Positions 60,607 to 64,000 of a stretch of DNA of 64,000 bases are shown in pieces. The DNA comes from Bacteroidota bacterium (GTDB lineage: Bacteria; Bacteroidota; Bacteroidia; Bacteroidales; ML635J-15): assembly GCA_029558535.1 (NCBI GenBank), contig JAKQEK010000378.1:62001-126000 (forward strand), in the 5' to 3' direction. Below the pieces are notes generated by a model. That model saw only the letters and a list, made by a program, of their open reading frames with translations. It did not search any database and was not told the origin of the DNA. Position 1 is the stretch's first letter; each line of letters opens with the position of its first letter. A program made the position numbers and the translations under genes.

Positions 60607-62499
60607 GTGAATATTAATATAAATATATTAAGAAGAATAACTCCCAGATGGGTGGTTTTTTTGATTGACGTTTGTATAAGTTTCCTATCTTTAGTTTTAT
60701 CTTTTTATTTAAGATTCAATTTTTCCATCCCGGTTATTGAAGCAGACTTTATTCCCACAAGTATAATTACAGTTCTTAGTATTCGCGCTTTGTCTTTTTT
60801 CGTAGGAAAGACTTATGCTGGAATGGTAAGACATACTGGAACAAAAGACATTATTAGAATATTAAGCGTGTTGTTTTTAGGAAGTATTGTATTATTACTT
60901 TTGAATTTTTTAAGTCTTAGTTTTATAGACAGATATCTTGTTCCAATATCTGTTTTAATAATAGAGTTTTTTATCACAACTTTCGTATTATCTTTTTCAC
61001 GCCTACTCTTAAAAAATATTTTTACCGAATTTAACAACCCTCGAAAAGAGAGCGATAATGTACTGATTTATGGGTCCGGTGAGCCCGCATTAATTACAAA
61101 AAAAGCTTTTGATCAAAACAGTAAAACAAAATACAGAGTAGTTGGCTTTATTGATCATCACAGTAAGGTTACAGGAAGTAAAATTGACGGCGTAAAAGTT
61201 TATCACCTGAAAAACCTGAAAAAGATAATTGAAAGTAAAAAAATATCAGTTGTTATAATCTCTGAAAAAGGTGTTTCTGTAACACGAAAAAAATATGTAA
61301 TAGAAACCTGTCTGAACAATGAAGTTGAGGTAAAGACCATTCCTGATATGTCCGCTTGGATTAATGGTGAGTTCAACATTAATCAGCTTAAAAATGTTAA
61401 AATTGAAGACCTTCTTGAGCGGGCAGAAATTAAAATGAATAAAGACGGCATTCGTAAAGATGTTTTAAATAAAACGATTTTAGTTACAGGGGCTGCAGGC
61501 TCGATAGGAAGCGAAATTGTAAGACAATTGACATTGTTTATGCCCGAAAGAATAATTCTGTTTGACATTGCGGAATCTCCCTTATATGATATCGAACTTG
61601 AACTAAAAGAGAAACTCAATTTTACAAATTTCGAAATTGTCATAGGAGATATACGAAACGAAAAACTCATCGAATGGGTTTTTAAAGAATATAAGCCTGA
61701 ATACGTTTACCATGCTGCTGCCTATAAGCATGTGCCAATGATGGAAAACAATCCTTCAGAAGCCATAAGTGTAAATGTACTTGGTACTAAAACCATAGCA
61801 GATGCAGCAAACAAATACAAAATTAAAAAATTTGTAATGGTAAGCACCGACAAAGCAGTTAATCCAACTAACGTTATGGGTGCAAGTAAAAGAATTGCCG
61901 AGATTTACATTCAGTCATTATTTAATTCTAATGAAACAAAATTTATTACCACTAGATTTGGAAACGTGTTGGGATCTAATGGTTCTGTAATCCCTCGATT
62001 TAAGAAACAAATAGAATCAGGTGGCCCTGTTACTGTTACACACCCAGACGTAACAAGATATTTTATGACAATTCCCGAGGCTTGTCAACTTGTACTGGAA
62101 GCAGGAAATATGGGGCATGGTGGTGAAATTTTTATTTTTGATATGGGTCCATCTGTTAAAATAATTAACCTGGCTCGCAAGATGATATCTTTATCAGGAC
62201 TAAAACCGGGTATTGACATCCAAATAAAAGTAACAGGTTTACGTCCTGGCGAAAAACTTTATGAAGAGCTTTTGGCAAATAAAGAAAATACTTTACCTAC
62301 ATATCACCCGCAAATAATGATTGCTCAAGTTCGTCAATATGAACCGAAACTGGTAAAAAATGAAATTTTCGAACTCATTGAAACAAGTAATAATAGCGAT
62401 AAATTTGCAATAGTAAAAAAAATGAAGGAAATTGTTCCCGAGTTTTTAAGTAAAAATTCTATGTTTGAAATATTAGATGTAGAACAACAAAACAAATAA
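60607..62499 (+). CDS. Membrane-bound nucleoside-diphosphate-sugar 4,6-dehydratase/epimerase (WbpM/PglF/CapD family)
   Basis: 630 residues from a GTG start; there is no nearby ATG, and the first helix begins at residue ~13. Four membrane helices (about 13-140) precede a CoA-binding-like Rossmann domain (SDNVLIYGSGEPALITKKAF) and the catalytic SDR domain. That domain has TGAAGSIGSE at 294-303, YHAAAYKHVPMMENNP, STDKAVNPTN (413-422) and Met424...Lys428 (MGASKR) in place of the usual Tyr-x3-Lys, typical of this family. Members make 4-keto-6-deoxy sugars from UDP-GlcNAc for surface glycans, LPS or protein glycosylation. Relevance to T9SS glycan anchoring is conceivable but not shown. Confidence 0.95.
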   Translation: MNININILRRITPRWVVFLIDVCISFLSLVLSFYLRFNFSIPVIEADFIPTSIITVLSIRALSFFVGKTYAGMVRHTGTKDIIRILSVLFLGSIVLLLLNFLSLSFIDRYLVPISVLIIEFFITTFVLSFSRLLLKNIFTEFNNPRKESDNVLIYGSGEPALITKKAFDQNSKTKYRVVGFIDHHSKVTGSKIDGVKVYHLKNLKKIIESKKISVVIISEKGVSVTRKKYVIETCLNNEVEVKTIPDMSAWINGEFNINQLKNVKIEDLLERAEIKMNKDGIRKDVLNKTILVTGAAGSIGSEIVRQLTLFMPERIILFDIAESPLYDIELELKEKLNFTNFEIVIGDIRNEKLIEWVFKEYKPEYVYHAAAYKHVPMMENNPSEAISVNVLGTKTIADAANKYKIKKFVMVSTDKAVNPTNVMGASKRIAEIYIQSLFNSNETKFITTRFGNVLGSNGSVIPRFKKQIESGGPVTVTHPDVTRYFMTIPEACQLVLEAGNMGHGGEIFIFDMGPSVKIINLARKMISLSGLKPGIDIQIKVTGLRPGEKLYEELLANKENTLPTYHPQIMIAQVRQYEPKLVKNEIFELIETSNNSDKFAIVKKMKEIVPEFLSKNSMFEILDVEQQNK

Positions 62500-62513
62500 T
62501 GTCAATTATTATT

Positions 62514-63545
62514 TCATTTTTCCTTGATTATAAAAATATATGCAGGAAAATGATCTGAATATCCGCCCATATAAGTATTCCCAACATAAGTTCTAAAAGG
62601 ATAACCTTTAAACTTTCCTTCTTTCTGCATTAAATATGCCTTATTATAAATAAAAGCCTTATGAAATCTGTATGATGATTTGTCAGATTTAAGAAATTCC
62701 GGAGTCATAATTATCTGATCAAATAAATTCCATTTGTCATTATATGCTAAAGAACCTATTCCTTTTTTATAAAGCTCTTCCATTGGATTATACAATTTAG
62801 GAAATATCGCTTCCTCTTTAGTCCCTGTTGCATTCAAATGCGTTTTAACACTTTTATCTATAGGATCATCATTCAAGTCCCCCATACAAATTATTTTTGC
62901 ATTGGGATTGATAATTAATATTGAATCAAAGATATGTCTTGTAACATCTGCTGCTGCCGCACGTTTTGGTTCACTTCTCTGCTCTCCCCCCCTGCGTGAT
63001 GGCCAATGTAATACAATAAAATGCATTTCTTCGCCATCATACAAGCCACTGACAAGAAGCTGGTCTCTTGTTCTAAAGTCAGGATCATCAGGAGTTCTGA
63101 CAAGGTGCATAGCAGTATTTGTAACAGTAAAAAACTCTGGCCTGTATAACAACGCACAATCAACTCCCCTGTAATCAGAACCATCAAAATGAACTATCTG
63201 ATAATTGTATTTTTTAATTGGTTCGGCCTTAACTAAATCTTCTAATACAGTAATATTTTCTATCTCACTAAGTCCTATTATTGCCGGCGCTGTACCCGTA
63301 AAGTCTGCTCCTATTTCTACTATAACAGAGGCCATGGTTTCCATTTTTTGGAAATATCGTTCCGAATTCCACTGTTTTTCACTATTAGGTGTAAATTCGA
63401 CATCATTTGTTCCGGGAATAGTGTCAAATAAATTTTCAATATTATAAAAAGCAATGCAGCCTACCTTATATTCTTTTTCTGTTTGAGAAAATCCGACAAT
63501 ACCTATTAATAATATCCCGACTATAACAAAGATTGATTTTTTCAT
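62514..63545 (-). CDS. Secreted endonuclease/exonuclease/phosphatase family protein
   Basis: 343 residues. A signal peptide (about 1-20, ends VGFSQ) indicates export. The metal-dependent EEP fold is evident from FYNIENLFDTIPG, PAIIGLSEIENITVLEDLV (catalytic Glu), FIVLHWPSRRGGEQRSEP, ICMGDLNDDP and the final GGYSDHFPAYIFI with the active-site His. Substrate could be nucleic acid, phosphoinositide or another phosphoester. It converges on the dehydratase gene with a 14-bp gap and is divergent from rsgA. Confidence 0.93.
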   Translation of the reverse strand: MKKSIFVIVGILLIGIVGFSQTEKEYKVGCIAFYNIENLFDTIPGTNDVEFTPNSEKQWNSERYFQKMETMASVIVEIGADFTGTAPAIIGLSEIENITVLEDLVKAEPIKKYNYQIVHFDGSDYRGVDCALLYRPEFFTVTNTAMHLVRTPDDPDFRTRDQLLVSGLYDGEEMHFIVLHWPSRRGGEQRSEPKRAAAADVTRHIFDSILIINPNAKIICMGDLNDDPIDKSVKTHLNATGTKEEAIFPKLYNPMEELYKKGIGSLAYNDKWNLFDQIIMTPEFLKSDKSSYRFHKAFIYNKAYLMQKEGKFKGYPFRTYVGNTYMGGYSDHFPAYIFIIKEK

Positions 63546-63565
63546 ATTTTTTTTCTATTTTTTGT

Positions 63566-63573
63566 CAAAGATA
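63566..63573 (-). promoter_or_regulatory. -7 element of the endonuclease-family gene
   Basis: TATCTTTG on the minus strand, 20 bp upstream of the ATG. Confidence 0.65.
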
Positions 63574-63693
63574 ATACCATATTTATAATTCAGCAATCGG
63601 TGAAAAAGTTTTTATGTCAAATAATGCGTTTGTTAATAAAAATAATATATGTGAGATTTTAATCCCTAATAGTTAAATTTTGAATGATTGATA

Positions 63694-63701
63694 TATCTTT
63701 G
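63694..63701 (+). promoter_or_regulatory. -7 element of rsgA
   Basis: TATCTTTG, ending 10 bp before the ATG at 63712; the leader must be only a few nucleotides. Confidence 0.65.
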
Positions 63702-63711
63702 TGTCGGTAAT

Positions 63712-64000
63712 ATGAAAACGGGCAGAATTATACAAACCACAGGAGCCGTTCATTCAGTTGAATGTGATAATTTAATATATACCTGCGTTATTAAGGGTAA
63801 ACTAAGACTTAAAGGTTATAGAAGTACCAACCCATTATCGGTAGGTGATATTGTTGAATTTGAAGAAACAGAAAATCTTTTGGGACTGATAAACAAAATT
63901 CACAGTAGAAAAAATTGTATAATAAGAAAATCAACAAATCTGTCAAAAGAAACACATATAATAGCTTCTAATATTGACCAGCTAGTAATAATGTTTACAT
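63712..64000 (+). CDS. rsgA: Ribosome small subunit GTPase RsgA, 3' truncated by window edge
   Basis: 96 residues are visible. The N-terminal OB fold reads MKTGRIIQTTGAVHSVECDN, then YTCVIKGKLRLKG, LSVGDIVEFEE and IHSRKNCIIRKSTNLSKETH; ASNIDQLVIMFT leads into the circularly permuted GTPase domain, which lies beyond the window. RsgA checks late 30S maturation. The frame is open to the last base, so no break is implied. Confidence 0.92.
   Translation, partial: MKTGRIIQTTGAVHSVECDNLIYTCVIKGKLRLKGYRSTNPLSVGDIVEFEETENLLGLINKIHSRKNCIIRKSTNLSKETHIIASNIDQLVIMFT

Overview
The window is AT-rich DNA from a member of the Bacteroidota, most likely an uncultured Bacteroidales/Marinilabiliales-type bacterium. 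The evidence is four secreted proteins with type IX secretion system (T9SS) C-terminal sorting domains, a PorU2-type sortase beside a PorV/PorQ-family barrel, many promoters of the Bacteroidota type (-7 element TAnnTTTG) without Shine-Dalgarno sites, an S16 with a long acidic tail, and a glycogen synthase/phosphorylase fusion. No searches could be run: names rest on motifs and family knowledge.

Layout. 1-6441 is the 3' part of a giant multi-repeat T9SS cargo protein. 6.5-9.8 kb holds a small barrel protein, a Fic enzyme flanked by a 54-bp direct repeat, tRNA-Glu and yebC. 10-18 kb is housekeeping: metK behind a SAM-II-like riboswitch, an AI-2E-family permease overlapping an aspartate kinase, upp, hflX, tonB, and rpsP-rimM. 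18.1-22.1 kb is an overlapping three-gene unit: ECF sigma factor, a membrane protein that looks like a trans-envelope anti-sigma/barrel fusion, and a PKD-domain T9SS cargo. polA and a membrane-anchored AraC-type regulator follow. 26.5-35.2 kb carries two tandem paralogous T9SS cargo proteins built from 7 FG-GAP-like repeats and 9 or 7 MBG modules.

35.4-45.8 kb is a glycogen island on the minus strand: debranching enzyme, GT4 glycosyltransferase, GH57 enzyme and a GT3-GT35 fusion. It is split by a two-gene plus-strand unit, a small lipoprotein with a duplicated TKYG-P motif and a radical SAM/SPASM enzyme. This rSAM/lipoprotein pair is the best candidate for a functionally undescribed system here. 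46-51 kb is dnaE-trxA-sufE-DUF59, apparently one operon. 51-57.4 kb is the PorU2/PorV-like T9SS pair. 57.4-58.5 kb has pssA, purS and tRNA-His, followed by about 500 bp of nested hairpins arranged as two 214-bp direct repeats. The end carries a lipoprotein, a WbpM/PglF-type sugar dehydratase, a secreted endonuclease/phosphatase-fold protein and the 5' end of rsgA.

Functionally the window combines surface display (cargo, sortase and barrel, with envelope signalling by the ECF unit), glycogen turnover, and core replication, translation and Fe-S functions.
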